From the NCBI RefSeq assembly GCF_019599275.1, contig NZ_JAHZTD010000003.1, forward strand, positions 558,001 through 622,000: 64,000 bases of DNA, in the 5' to 3' direction. Both the position numbers and the translations under genes were made by a program. This DNA is from Hymenobacter sp. HSC-4F20. Lineage in GTDB: Bacteria; Bacteroidota; Bacteroidia; Cytophagales; Hymenobacteraceae. Below the pieces are notes generated by a model. It saw nothing but the letters and a program-made list of their open reading frames with translations, had not been told where the DNA came from and made no database searches. This document shows, one piece after another, positions 1 through 8,105 of the stretch (position 1 is the first letter of the stretch; every line of letters begins with the position of its first letter).

Positions 1-279
1 AAAATACCTGTGCAGTGTGCGTTACAGTTTGTTCCATGACTATGCATTCCCTATCAATCCAACATACCACAAAGTACAATTATTTATTGCAATAATTACG
101 TTATAGAGCCTCTATTTTTATTTCTTTCGGTCTGTTGTTCTGCTTTTTAGCGCGGCGGGTGGCCCTTTTCGGCGCGCACTCCGCGCCCCACCAGATAGTT
201 CAACCACCTGTATGGCCCCAGGCGGAGGTGCTTTCTTACCCCGTGCAACAGCTAGGTTTTTTTTGCTCTGCCGAAATGG
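1..279. other. Gap at window edge, no gene seen
   Basis: The first 130 bases are AT-rich compared with the rest of the window and contain a small hairpin (AATTATT, six-base loop, AATAATT). I see no convincing reading frame on either strand. It probably holds upstream or downstream signals of a gene outside the window. Confidence 0.4.
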
Positions 280-609
280 CTACGCGCGTCGTGGCACAGT
301 TTCCTCGGTGGACTCGGCGTAGATACCGCCCTGCTCGAACAGTGCGGCGTGCAGGGTATCGGGCAGAGGCGCACCGTGGTCGTAATGGGAAATCCAGCCT
401 TTTTCGCGGCGCAGGGCATGGCATTTACGCTCCCACAGCTCCTTCAACATCTTCTTCAGGTCGTTGTGGCAACCCACGCAGGGTATGGGTTCAATATCCG
501 GTACGAATACCTCGTCGAGTTTCAGGCCGCGGAACAGGCGCACACAGGCACGGGCAGGAAGCGAGGAGAGAAACAGGATAGATAGAAGAAGCCGCCAGCA
601 TAGAACCAT
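280..609 (-). CDS. Small secreted protein with a CxxCH motif
   Basis: A 109-residue frame with an ATG start. The first 22 residues look like a signal peptide (hydrophobic LLLSILFLSSLPARAC), and a CVGCH motif lies at residues 44-48. CxxCH is the covalent haem attachment site of c-type cytochromes, and the window also carries a cytochrome c maturation cluster, so a tiny monohaem protein is possible. The rest is charged (KKMLKELWERK) with no domain I recognise. It starts about 40 bases downstream of sdpI on the same strand and could be cotranscribed with it. The opposite strand also has open frames, and with no recognised homologue the coding call is tentative. Confidence 0.42.
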   Translation of the reverse strand: MVLCWRLLLSILFLSSLPARACVRLFRGLKLDEVFVPDIEPIPCVGCHNDLKKMLKELWERKCHALRREKGWISHYDHGAPLPDTLHAALFEQGGIYAESTEETVPRRA

Positions 610-648
610 ACGCTGGCTTTATTACTACCCCAGGCCATTCGGCATGAT

Positions 649-1311
649 CTACTTCACTCCTTTTGCTGCCGCCATTTCCTGCTGATACAACCAATAAGAA
701 TATGCGTACACGGCTACCGTTGTCCCGAGCACACCTGTCAGCAGTACGCTCATGCCTACCTCCCCCGACCAAACTAAAGCCAGAAACGCGCTCAGCACGC
801 CGGTAGCAAAGAACAGCCACCCGCCCAGCCGGTGTGTGCGCGCCCAAATCAGGGGAAACTCCAGGGCCCAAGGCGTTTTGAACCCGACAAAGTAGTTGGG
901 CTGCACAGTAGTTAGGTAGTTGCCCATGAGGGCAAAGAACACACCCATGACAACCGCCAGCCCCCGACCCGGCTGCACGGAAGGGTGCAGGGCCGCGTAC
1001 AGACTGAATAGGCTGAGGCCACTCATTAGGGCCACCAGTAGCAGTTGCAGCTTCTGGTAGTTCGTGGTGTTGGCATCCAGCCGCCTTTTAGGGTCGAGGC
1101 GGGGCAGGAAAGTTAGCAGTAGATAAGTACCTGCCGGCAAGCCCAGGCAAAGCAGCCACATATTCTCTTTGGCCGTGAAGCCATCGGCAGTGCCGGCCGC
1201 ATTGAAGTGGGTAGGAATCTGGGTCGGTAGCGCGGGCCAGGTATACGCCAGATACGCGGCCGGCAACACCAGCACTAGCAGCGTCAATAGTTTCCAGCTA
1301 ATAGTCTTCAT
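649..1311 (-). CDS. SdpI family membrane protein (DUF1648 + SdpI domain)
   Basis: 220 residues with about six hydrophobic segments. The N-terminal part carries the DUF1648 signature (HFNAAGTADG at residues 35-44, in the loop after the first membrane segment). The C-terminal half carries the SdpI signature (NYLTTVQPNYFVGFKTPW around 131-148, then RTHRLGGW). In Bacillus, SdpI is the immunity protein against the SdpC toxin and also sequesters its repressor SdpR; most Bacteroidota homologues have no known toxin partner, and none is visible here. The start overlaps the stop of the upstream regulator gene in an ATGA junction, so the two are translationally coupled. Family assignment is firm; the immunity role is inferred. 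Confidence 0.88.
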   Translation of the reverse strand: MKTISWKLLTLLVLVLPAAYLAYTWPALPTQIPTHFNAAGTADGFTAKENMWLLCLGLPAGTYLLLTFLPRLDPKRRLDANTTNYQKLQLLLVALMSGLSLFSLYAALHPSVQPGRGLAVVMGVFFALMGNYLTTVQPNYFVGFKTPWALEFPLIWARTHRLGGWLFFATGVLSAFLALVWSGEVGMSVLLTGVLGTTVAVYAYSYWLYQQEMAAAKGVK

Positions 1312-1586
1312 GGATTTGTATCAGTAGTGTTAGTGGGCTTGAATTGCAGGAGCCAGCTCAACAGCTCGTCCATCACGGTCATGTTCAGGGTGTAAGTCAC
1401 AAACTGTCCCTGTTTATCACTCGTCACCAGCTCAGCCTGGCGAAGCAGATCGAGGTGGTGGCTGATGGTAGGCTTCGAGAACTGAAAGTGTTCGGCTATT
1501 TCGCCGGCCGTGCGCGGCTGCTGACGCAACAGTTCCAGAATGGCACGGCGCGTGGGGTCGTTGAGGGCTTTAAAGAGAGCGTTCAA
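1308..1586 (-). CDS. SdpR-type ArsR family autorepressor
   Basis: A 92-residue winged helix-turn-helix protein. It opens with FKALNDPTRRAILELLRQ, typical of ArsR/SdpR regulators, with the recognition helix near FSKPTISHHLDLLR (residues 37-50). It contains no cysteine, so the ArsR metal site is absent, consistent with an SdpR-like regulator rather than a metal sensor. The start codon is TTG; no better ATG fits the family N-terminus. It forms an operon with the sdpI-like gene through a four-base overlap. A near-palindrome (TTAGA-6-TCTAA) lies 15-30 bases upstream of the start and is a candidate autoregulatory operator. Confidence 0.9.
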   Translation of the reverse strand: MNALFKALNDPTRRAILELLRQQPRTAGEIAEHFQFSKPTISHHLDLLRQAELVTSDKQGQFVTYTLNMTVMDELLSWLLQFKPTNTTDTNP

Positions 1587-1600
1587 GATTGGTTAGGTAT

Positions 1601-1616
1601 TTAGACAAATATCTAA
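1601..1616. promoter_or_regulatory. Candidate operator palindrome upstream of sdpR-like gene
   Basis: TTAGACAAATATCTAA reads as inverted TTAGA/TCTAA half-sites around a six-base centre. It sits directly upstream of the TTG start of the ArsR-type gene, in the AT-rich divergent spacer shared with the DUF2314 lipoprotein gene. Position and symmetry suit an autorepressor site; binding is inferred. Confidence 0.5.
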
Positions 1617-1647
1617 TTATTTTAATAGGAAGCAACATTTCCCTATC

Positions 1648-1655
1648 TATATTTG
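1648..1655 (+). promoter_or_regulatory. Bacteroidota-type -7 box (TATATTTG)
   Basis: TATATTTG matches the TAnnTTTG -7 consensus of Bacteroidota housekeeping promoters. It lies 24 bases before the ATG at 1679, giving a short leader. No clear TTTG -33 box is visible. Confidence 0.4.
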
Positions 1656-1678
1656 AACGCTACCTCTTCCCCACCTCT

Positions 1679-2185
1679 ATGAGAATCAGTATCCTTCTGC
1701 TACCCGGTCTTTTACTTCTTTTTGCCAGCTGTACTTCTTCAGCTGACAAAGTGGAGCGACCGGGCGAGCCTGCTATTTATAACGTAACGGCTGAGGATGC
1801 GGAAATGAACCACGCCATGAAACAGGGTAAAGCTACCTTGCCTCAGTTTCTGACCACTATCAGCAAACCTGATTCGACTATCTCCAACCCAGCTGTCAAG
1901 GTTCATTACGACGATGGTGAGCAGAAGGAATTCCTGTGGATTAGTGACCCAGTCTTGGAAAATGGTCAGTGGTATGGCACCGTAGCCAATACGCCGGAGT
2001 ACACCAAGCAAGTTGCAGCAGGGCAGAAAGTGCGAATAGATACTGCCGTTGTGGTTGACTGGGATTACACACAAAATAACCACCTCATGGGAGGTTATAC
2101 AGTCAAGCTACTTCGCAATAGAATGACGCCTGAAGAAAGATCAGCGTTTGACCAATCAACCGGCTGGATTTTTGACAAGCAATAA
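1679..2185 (+). CDS. DUF2314 domain lipoprotein
   Basis: 168 residues starting at the ATG at 1679, not at an upstream start, because the following residues form a lipoprotein signal peptide (LLLLFASC, lipid-attachment Cys at residue 18). The remainder matches the DUF2314 (YegJ-like) pattern: an AEDAEMNHAM motif after the signal, then a central region with FLWI followed by G-W/Q-Y-G (NGQWYGTVAN) and the closing VDWDYTQN and GGYTVKLLRN segments. The function of this family is unknown. A TATATTTG box lies just upstream and a hairpin terminator just downstream. It is divergent from the sdpR/sdpI pair and convergent with aspS. Confidence 0.8.
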   Translation: MRISILLLPGLLLLFASCTSSADKVERPGEPAIYNVTAEDAEMNHAMKQGKATLPQFLTTISKPDSTISNPAVKVHYDDGEQKEFLWISDPVLENGQWYGTVANTPEYTKQVAAGQKVRIDTAVVVDWDYTQNNHLMGGYTVKLLRNRMTPEERSAFDQSTGWIFDKQ

Positions 2186-2188
2186 GTT

Positions 2189-2226
2189 AAAAAGCGGCTC
2201 CTGATGCATCAGAAGCCGCTTTCTTG
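2189..2226. terminator. Bidirectional terminator between DUF2314 gene and aspS
   Basis: A 16-bp stem (AAAGCGGCTCCTGATG against CATCAGAAGCCGCTTT, one mismatch), flanked by A-rich sequence on the left and T-rich on the right. It serves the two convergent genes. Confidence 0.85.
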
Positions 2227-2245
2227 TTTAGCCCAATATCAATTG

Positions 2246-4009
2246 TTACTTCCCTACCACTGCCGTAGCAATACTTAGCTCTTTAAGCTGCGCCTTGGAA
2301 ATGGGTGAGGGTGAGTCGATCATCACGTCGCGGCCGGAGTTGTTCTTGGGGAAGGCAATGAAGTCGCGGATGGAGTCGGCGCCGCCGAAGAGGCTGCAGA
2401 GGCGGTCGAAGCCGAAGGCAATACCGCCGTGGGGCGGGGCGCCGTACTCAAAAGCGTCGAGCAGGAAGCCGAACTGGGCTTTGGCTTCCTCATCGGAGAA
2501 GCCCAGCAGCGAGAACATACGGGCCTGCACCGCCCGGTCGTGGATGCGGATGGAGCCGCCCCCTACTTCTACCCCGTTAATCACCATATCGTAGGCGTTA
2601 GCCCGCACCTCCCCAATGGTCTCAGGGTTGTCGAGCAGGGCTACATCCTCGGGCTTGGGCGAAGTGAAGGGGTGGTGCATGGCAAAGTAACGACCTTCCT
2701 CCTCGTTGTATTCGAGCAGAGGGAAATCGACTACCCACAGGGCCGAGTACGTGTCCTTGTCGCGCAGGCCGAGGCGCTGGCCCATTTCCAGACGCAGCTC
2801 CGAGAGGGCCTTGCGGGTTTTGTTTGGTTCGCCGGCCAGAATGAGCAGCAGGTCGCCGGGCTGGGCGTTGAAAGCGGCTTTCCACTGCTGGAGCACCTCC
2901 TGCGAGTAGAACTTATCTACCGATGATTTCACCGAGCCATCGGCCTCTACGCGGGCATACACCAGGCCGGTAGCGCCAATCTGGGGGCGTTTCACGTACT
3001 CCGTTAACTCATCAAGTTGCTTGCGGGTGTAGGTGGCGGCGCCAGTGGCGCAAATGCCCGCTACCAGTCCTGCAGCTTCAAACACCGGGAAGCCGTGGCC
3101 TTTTACTACCTCGTTCAACTCCACGAACTTCATTTCGAAGCGCGTATCGGGCTTGTCGTTGCCGTAGTAGCGCATGGCATCGGCATAGGTCATGCGGGGC
3201 AGCTGGCCGATTTCCAACCCCTTCACTTCCCGGAACAGGTACTGCACCAGTCCTTCGAAGGTGTTCAGGATATCTTCCTGCTCCACAAACGACATTTCGC
3301 AGTCAATCTGGGTGAACTCAGGCTGGCGGTCGGCGCGCAGGTCTTCGTCGCGGAAGCACTTCACAATCTGGAAGTACCGGTCGAAGCCCGACACCATCAG
3401 CAGCTGCTTGAAGGTCTGGGGGCTTTGGGGCAGGGCGTAAAACTCGCCGGGGTTCATGCGCGAGGGTACCACGAAGTCGCGGGCACCTTCCGGGGTGCTC
3501 TTGATGAGTACGGGCGTCTCTACTTCGATAAACTGCTGGCCGTCGAGGTAGCGGCGGGTAGCCTGGGCCACACGGTGGCGGAGCATCAGGTTCTGGCGCA
3601 CGGTATTGCGGCGCAAATCGAGGTAGCGGTACTTCATCCGCAGGTCGTCGCCCCCGTCGGTTTCGTCCTCAATCAGAAAAGGCGGCAGCTTGGCCGGGTT
3701 CAGCACCTCTAGCTTCTGCACCCGAATTTCGATGCTGCCGGTGGGCATCTTGTCGTTTTTGGAGTGGCGCTCCGATACCGTGCCGGTTACGCTCAGCACA
3801 AACTCGCGGCCCAGCTGGCGGGCCTGCTCGCGCACTTCGGCCGTTTCTACCCCTTCTTCCAGGGCCAGCTGCGTGAGGCCGTACCGGTCGCGCAGGTCAA
3901 CCCACAGGATGCCGCCTTTGTCGCGGGTGCGCTGAACCCAGCCGCAGAGCGTAACGGTTAAACCAATGTGTTCGGGGCGCAATTCGCCGCAGGTATGAGT
4001 CCGGAGCAT
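2246..4009 (-). CDS. aspS: Aspartate--tRNA ligase
   Basis: 587 residues from the ATG at 4009 ([11 protein letters not shown]), the typical length and N-terminus of bacterial AspRS. An N-terminal OB-fold ([20 protein letters not shown]) for anticodon binding is followed by the class II catalytic core with motif 2 ([18 protein letters not shown]), the bacterial GAD insertion and motif 3 (GIAFGFDRL). It charges tRNA-Asp in the cytoplasm. A longer in-frame start at 4066 exists, but its extra 19 residues ([10 protein letters not shown]) merely translate a dispersed repeat lying upstream, so I reject that start. Downstream it shares a terminator with the convergent lipoprotein gene. Confidence 0.98.
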   Translation of the reverse strand: MLRTHTCGELRPEHIGLTVTLCGWVQRTRDKGGILWVDLRDRYGLTQLALEEGVETAEVREQARQLGREFVLSVTGTVSERHSKNDKMPTGSIEIRVQKLEVLNPAKLPPFLIEDETDGGDDLRMKYRYLDLRRNTVRQNLMLRHRVAQATRRYLDGQQFIEVETPVLIKSTPEGARDFVVPSRMNPGEFYALPQSPQTFKQLLMVSGFDRYFQIVKCFRDEDLRADRQPEFTQIDCEMSFVEQEDILNTFEGLVQYLFREVKGLEIGQLPRMTYADAMRYYGNDKPDTRFEMKFVELNEVVKGHGFPVFEAAGLVAGICATGAATYTRKQLDELTEYVKRPQIGATGLVYARVEADGSVKSSVDKFYSQEVLQQWKAAFNAQPGDLLLILAGEPNKTRKALSELRLEMGQRLGLRDKDTYSALWVVDFPLLEYNEEEGRYFAMHHPFTSPKPEDVALLDNPETIGEVRANAYDMVINGVEVGGGSIRIHDRAVQARMFSLLGFSDEEAKAQFGFLLDAFEYGAPPHGGIAFGFDRLCSLFGGADSIRDFIAFPKNNSGRDVMIDSPSPISKAQLKELSIATAVVGK

Positions 4010-4019
4010 CTTCTTACTA

Positions 4020-4108
4020 GAATGAGGAATGAAGAATGAAGAATGCGGAATAGAATTGGGAGTCACGCTGACGGCAATTCTTCATTCCTCATTCTTCCTT
4101 CCTCATTC
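4020..4108. repeat. Dispersed inverted-repeat element (copy 1), aspS leader
   Basis: The left arm at 4020-4057 and right arm at 4076-4108 are imperfect inverted copies of a GAATGAGGAATGAAGAATG-type sequence around an 18-base loop. It would fold into a long hairpin in the aspS leader. A related and perfect copy lies at 32676-32751 between mreB and mreC. Confidence 0.8.
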
Positions 4109-4229
4109 GATTACAGGGCGAAGGTAGGCAGGAAAATCAGTCAAATGCTGAAAAAACGTCGGGCTGGGAACGGGACTTACCGGGGGCGTAGTTGAGGGAA
4201 ACTAGGATTTCCCGGCTGGGGGCTCCTTT

Positions 4230-4268
4230 TTTGCATACTCTATCCAAATCCGGCACGGAGTATGCAAA
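4230..4268. promoter_or_regulatory. Inverted repeat TTTGCATACTC/GAGTATGCAAA
   Basis: Two perfect 11-base arms (4230-4240 and 4258-4268) separated by 17 bases, ending 50 bases before the ATG of the next gene. There is no T-tract after the stem, so a protein-binding site is more likely than a terminator. Its function is not established. Confidence 0.45.
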
Positions 4269-4317
4269 CTGCCCTGTACGAACCATTCTTCACGTGCCAC
4301 ACTCCCTTTTTACCTAT

Positions 4318-4770
4318 ATGAAACGCTCCGCTCTGCTCGCCCTGACTGCTACGCTGCTCTCGTTTTCCGCTGCGCAGGCCCAGACCAAGGTGAAGACCAA
4401 AACCAAGTCTGACAACGGCACGGAAATCAAAACCAAGTCGGAGGTGGAGCCCGTGACCCTGAACGGCCCCATTAAGCGGGTGGAAACCCTCTCGGGCATC
4501 GACGTATTTCCTTCTTCGAGTGGCCAGAGCATCATGCTCAGCTTTACCCAGCAGTTTACCAAACCCGGCACGCTGGTGATGACCAACTACAAGAAGCAGG
4601 CCGTGTACACCACCGAGCTGGACCCGCAGAACAATACCGGCGAGCCCGTGGACCTGGGTCGTATTCCGGCCGGCACCTACCTGATTGAAGCCAAAACCGG
4701 GAACTACGTGTACTGGAAAAAGGTGAGCATCAAGTACCCTTCGGTATCCGTTTCCAAGAAGCGTCGCTAG
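4318..4770 (+). CDS. Small exported protein, Lys/Thr-rich N-terminus
   Basis: 150 residues from the ATG at 4318, chosen because a clean signal peptide follows (MKRSALLALTATLLSFSAAQAQ). The mature protein opens with a basic Lys/Thr repeat (TKVKTKTKSDNGTEIKTKSE). A compact beta-rich domain follows, with phrases such as LVMTNYKKQAVYTTEL and IPAGTYLIEAKTGNYVYWKKV that resemble the fold of T9SS C-terminal domains (a GTYL-type turn and a final beta strand). It ends in a basic tail (SVSKKRR). No enzyme motif is present. It could be a short cell-surface or periplasmic protein; the T9SS similarity is an inference from pattern only. Confidence 0.7.
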   Translation: MKRSALLALTATLLSFSAAQAQTKVKTKTKSDNGTEIKTKSEVEPVTLNGPIKRVETLSGIDVFPSSSGQSIMLSFTQQFTKPGTLVMTNYKKQAVYTTELDPQNNTGEPVDLGRIPAGTYLIEAKTGNYVYWKKVSIKYPSVSVSKKRR

Positions 4771-4893
4771 AAGCCGTTTTGCACGTTTTCGGGCTCCGGA
4801 GTCGTTACGGCTTCGGAGCTTTGCATTTGCGGAACTCCACCGTTTGCTCCAGACCGAGTAGGTTGCACTTCCTACCCTACCCCTTTCCCGACT

Positions 4894-5457
4894 ATGACAA
4901 CGTTTCGTTTTTTGCGGTTTGCTCCGCTCCTGCTGGTAGTAGGCGCACTTCTGGCTTTTGCTGGCCCTAAGCTTAAAAAGACGCCCATCGGCCAAAACAT
5001 CACGCTGGGCGTACCCGAAGGCTTCGCGGCCCTGCCCGACGACGGTATTGCTGCCAAGTACCCGGCGGCCCGCAAGCCCCTGGCCGTGTTCAGCAACCCC
5101 AGCGGCCGCATCGACTTGAGCGTGGCCCAGAAGCCCACTACCTTCAGCAACCGCGACTACGCTCTGCTGCTGAAAATTTACAAGGCCAGCATCCAGAACA
5201 TGTACTCGAAAGTGCAGTTTCTGCAGGAAGACATCCGCACCGTCAACAAGCGCGACTACGTGGCCCTGGAGTTCGTCTCGACCGTGACCGACAACCGCCG
5301 CGGCGGCAATCTGGCCCCCATTCGCAAGTACCAGTTTGTGCAGTACGCCATCGAGGGCGACCAGTTATTTGTTTTCACCTTTGTGGCTCCCGCCGAGGAG
5401 CAGGCCCAGTGGCAGCCCATTGCCCAGGCGGTTATGAATAGCGTGGCGATGAAGTAG
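4894..5457 (+). CDS. Exported protein, possibly PsbP/DcrB-like
   Basis: 187 residues with an N-terminal hydrophobic segment (FAPLLLVVGALLAFAGP) that reads as a signal peptide or membrane anchor. The mature part begins with an amphipathic strand pattern (IGQNITLGVPEGFAALPDD) and ends with FVAPAEEQAQWQPIAQAVMNSV. A 'protein follows a mildly fatty-acid-like strand, then ends in a helix after a phrase of the type W..ia..i..S' layout is common in PsbP/DcrB-like (DUF1795) secreted proteins, so I suggest that fold without certainty. No catalytic motif is visible. It lies between another exported protein and tadA, all on the plus strand. Confidence 0.68.
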   Translation: MTTFRFLRFAPLLLVVGALLAFAGPKLKKTPIGQNITLGVPEGFAALPDDGIAAKYPAARKPLAVFSNPSGRIDLSVAQKPTTFSNRDYALLLKIYKASIQNMYSKVQFLQEDIRTVNKRDYVALEFVSTVTDNRRGGNLAPIRKYQFVQYAIEGDQLFVFTFVAPAEEQAQWQPIAQAVMNSVAMK

Positions 5458-5558
5458 CTAGTGGGAGGGCGAAGTAGCACGGGGGAGCTTCTGTTTGTCT
5501 CCTTTGCACTAGCTGCTCCTGCCCTCGCTGTTTCACCATCTTACCAGCTCACTACCCC

Positions 5559-6005
5559 ATGACTCTTTCTCTTTATTCCGACGAACAGTACATGCGCGAG
5601 GCGCTTAAGCAGGCGCGCTACGCATTTGAGGAGGAGGAAATTCCGATTGGCGCCGTAGTTGTGCTGGACAAACGCATCATTGCCCGGGCCTACAACCAGA
5701 CCGAGAAGCTGCAGGACGTAACGGCCCACGCCGAAATGCTGGCTTTAACCGCCGCCGCTAACCATCTGGGTAATAAATACCTCACCGACTGCACCTTGTA
5801 CGTAACTGTGGAGCCCTGCGTCATGTGCGCCGGGGCCACGGCTTGGTCGCAGGTACGCAGGGTAGTGTATGGAGCGGCCGAGCCCAAGTTTGGGTTCCGC
5901 CGCCACGGCAACCTGCTGCATCCGCGGGCCGAGCTGGTGAGTGGTATCCTGAGCAATGAGAGTGAGGAGTTGATGCGGGAATTCTTCGCGCAGAAGCGGA
6001 AATAG
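5559..6005 (+). CDS. tadA: tRNA-specific adenosine deaminase (nucleoside deaminase)
   Basis: 148 residues of the cytidine/deoxycytidylate deaminase fold. The zinc and proton-shuttle motif HAEM (in VTAHAEMLAL) and the second zinc motif PCVMCAGA are both intact, and the N-terminus DEQYMREALKQARYAFEEEE and EIPIGAVVV segment are typical of TadA. TadA converts adenosine 34 of tRNA-Arg to inosine. Some Bacteroidota paralogues of this size act on guanine or other bases, so TadA is the most likely but not the only reading. It stands upstream of the superoxide dismutase gene on the same strand with a 109-base gap. Confidence 0.9.
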   Translation: MTLSLYSDEQYMREALKQARYAFEEEEIPIGAVVVLDKRIIARAYNQTEKLQDVTAHAEMLALTAAANHLGNKYLTDCTLYVTVEPCVMCAGATAWSQVRRVVYGAAEPKFGFRRHGNLLHPRAELVSGILSNESEELMREFFAQKRK

Positions 6006-6114
6006 TCTACTTTTGGCCGCTTCCGTAACCCTGAGGCCACCGCGGCGGTTATAGCTGCAGGTACCCCGGAGCGGACGCGTCCCTCCCTCTTTCCACCACT
6101 CAAACCCTTCTGTT

Positions 6115-6723
6115 ATGGCTTTCGAACTGCCCCAACTTCCCTACGCCTACGACGCCCTGGAGCCGCACATTGATGCGCAAACCATGGAAATCCACCATAC
6201 CAAGCACCACCAGGCTTACGTTACCAACCTCAACAACGCCATTGCCGGTACCGAGTTGGAAGGCAAGAGCCTGGAAGAACTGCTGCACAACATTGCGGCT
6301 GCTCCGGCCGCCGTGCGCAACAACGGTGGCGGCCACTGGAACCACTCCCTGTTCTGGACTATTCTGGGCCCGAACGGTGGTGGTGAGCCCACCGGCGCTA
6401 TTGGCGAGGCTATTACCCAGGCGTTCGGTAGCTACGAGAAATTCAAGGAAGAATTCACCAAGGCCGCTACCACCCGTTTCGGCTCGGGCTGGGCGTGGCT
6501 GTGCAAGCAGCCCGACGGCTCAGTGCAAATCTGCTCCACTCCCAACCAGGATAACCCCTTGATGCCCGACACTGGCTGCAAGGGCACCCCCGTACTGGGT
6601 CTCGACGTGTGGGAGCACGCCTACTACCTCAAGTACCAAAACCGTCGCCCCGACTACATTGCGGCTTTCTATAACGCCATCAACTGGGACGAAGTAAACC
6701 GTCGTTTCGCTGAGGCCGCTTAG
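6115..6723 (+). CDS. sodA: Superoxide dismutase (Mn/Fe type)
   Basis: 202 residues, a full-length Fe/Mn superoxide dismutase. The metal ligands are visible: His in [13 protein letters not shown], His in [11 protein letters not shown], and Asp and His in [15 protein letters not shown]. It converts superoxide to oxygen and hydrogen peroxide. The absence of a signal peptide indicates a cytoplasmic enzyme. Metal preference cannot be fixed from sequence alone; the gene symbol follows common usage for this group. A strong hairpin terminator follows. Confidence 0.96.
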   Translation: MAFELPQLPYAYDALEPHIDAQTMEIHHTKHHQAYVTNLNNAIAGTELEGKSLEELLHNIAAAPAAVRNNGGGHWNHSLFWTILGPNGGGEPTGAIGEAITQAFGSYEKFKEEFTKAATTRFGSGWAWLCKQPDGSVQICSTPNQDNPLMPDTGCKGTPVLGLDVWEHAYYLKYQNRRPDYIAAFYNAINWDEVNRRFAEAA

Positions 6724-6747
6724 CACAGGCCACCAGTTCCGGCTTAT

Positions 6748-6783
6748 AAAAAAGGCTTCCTGCGTAGCGCAGGAAGCCTTTTT
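6748..6783 (+). terminator. Rho-independent terminator after sod
   Basis: Stem AAAAAGGCTTCCTGCG / CGCAGGAAGCCTTTTT with the three-base loop TAG, followed by T residues. It lies between the convergent sod and cyclase-like genes and may work in both directions. Confidence 0.92.
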
Positions 6784-6815
6784 GTTGGTAACCTAGTCTG
6801 AGCGCCCACGAAAAC

Positions 6816-7931
6816 TCAGGCCTTAACCAGGTTGCGGTACCGCGCCAATGCTTCCAAGCAAAAACCAGTCGTCATTTCCTCTGAGCCCCACCCCACCACA
6901 AGCTTAGGACCACCGTAGTATAGCAGCCAGCGTGGCCACTCTCCGGTGGCATTCTGCGCGCGCAGAATATACTGTATAGCTGCCTCTAGCTCAGGCGGTT
7001 GGCAGTGCAAATTAAGTAAGCTGCACACTGCCCAGGCTGTATCGGCCAATGTTTCCCCCAAACGGCCATCAGGCTTTGCCAGGGCTAGAATTCGGTCGAT
7101 AATGGGCTGACGCAGAGGTTCCAGTTTGGTAATGCCTGAATAGTAACACCGCGTGAAGGAGTAGTATACGAATAAGGAGTCCCGGTACCACAGGTCGCAG
7201 TTTCCTTCCCGCTTTTCCGCAATGATGCGCAGCAGAAAGGCTATTACCGGCTGGGTTGCCGGAATATCTCCCAGATAATACAGTGCATTGGCATTCACTA
7301 CCCCATCTACGTCACCACGACTAGCCTCTACCCCGTACCAAAACAGCATACTCTGAATTGGATGCAGGAGCTCACGCACCGTTACGCGCCAGAAAGTACG
7401 GCTTGGTATCCAGCGCCAGCGCATAATGAACCAAGAGTAGAATAACCCTTCCCGGTTCCGGTTTGCCAAAAACAGGGGGGCATTCGTTGGTACCGGGCAC
7501 TCAATTCCACGGGCCCGCAGCAGAGCCGATACGCACGCGGTATCGTCGACATCGAGCGGGCAGAGGTGACGCAGCCGGTGAATAGAGGTGAAGTGATTCC
7601 ACAGCCCCCCAAAGTTCATCTGATTTTGCAGGAACAACGTCGTCCGCTTCAGCATCTGATCCGCTGACGGATATTCTGCTACGTGCAATAAGCAATGCGC
7701 AATCAGGGCAGTAGGAAACACTGCGCTGTCAGCATAAATCCAGCCCTGCATGGGGGCGTCACCAGCGCAATAGGATGCAAACTGGCCATCTGCAAACTGG
7801 TGTTGGTGCAAATAGGCCAATGCTTGCTGGATGGCGCAGTCAAGTTGCTCTACTCCAATGGCCGGATTACGCAAAGAGCTTTCTTCCAGTATAGCACTTT
7901 TCTCCTGATTGAATACCGCTGTTTTCAACAT
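6816..7931 (-). CDS. Prenyltransferase/squalene-cyclase repeat protein with DVDDTA motif
   Basis: 371 residues, about half the length of a squalene-hopene cyclase. It looks like an alpha/alpha toroid, with repeat-like segments FADGQFASYCAG (about residue 46), MNFGGLWNHFTS (about 105), KPDGRLGETLADTAWAVCSL (about 290) and NATGEWPRWLLYYGG near the C-terminus. Residues 127-132 are DVDDTA, identical to the catalytic acid motif (DxDD) of squalene-hopene cyclases and close to that of class II diterpene cyclases. There is no signal peptide. Its neighbours are a divergent UbiA prenyltransferase and a GT4 glycosyltransferase, which suggests terpenoid or prenyl-lipid chemistry. Related toroid proteins exist whose substrates are unknown, so the reaction is not assigned. 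Confidence 0.75.
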   Translation of the reverse strand: MLKTAVFNQEKSAILEESSLRNPAIGVEQLDCAIQQALAYLHQHQFADGQFASYCAGDAPMQGWIYADSAVFPTALIAHCLLHVAEYPSADQMLKRTTLFLQNQMNFGGLWNHFTSIHRLRHLCPLDVDDTACVSALLRARGIECPVPTNAPLFLANRNREGLFYSWFIMRWRWIPSRTFWRVTVRELLHPIQSMLFWYGVEASRGDVDGVVNANALYYLGDIPATQPVIAFLLRIIAEKREGNCDLWYRDSLFVYYSFTRCYYSGITKLEPLRQPIIDRILALAKPDGRLGETLADTAWAVCSLLNLHCQPPELEAAIQYILRAQNATGEWPRWLLYYGGPKLVVGWGSEEMTTGFCLEALARYRNLVKA

Positions 7932-8037
7932 GCCCTGAGGTGTATAACTAGCTTAGCTTGCAATTTACCACTTGGTTTTTTGCACAAGGGCATTCTGCCA
8001 TCAATATTAAAAAAATTATAAATCTATGCTACTTCCC

Positions 8038-8045
8038 TATATTTG
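8038..8045 (+). promoter_or_regulatory. -7 box TATATTTG upstream of UbiA gene
   Basis: An exact TAnnTTTG match that overlaps a possible TTG start at 8043. If it is the promoter, transcription begins around 8050, so the TTG cannot be the start and the ATG at 8106 is favoured. Confidence 0.5.
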
Positions 8046-8105
8046 AAGAGAATTTCAATTTATTTACTCAAGTTATTACGCTTGTCTTGCAGCAAGCACC
8101 TTAAA

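Noticed and set aside
135-581. Plus-strand frame of 148 residues opposite the small CxxCH protein
   Set aside because: Arg-rich, no signal or domain; looks like the complement of a possible minus-strand gene.
4010-4066. N-terminal extension of aspS
   Set aside because: Its residues translate the dispersed repeat and do not match AspRS; the ATG at 4009 gives the standard N-terminus.
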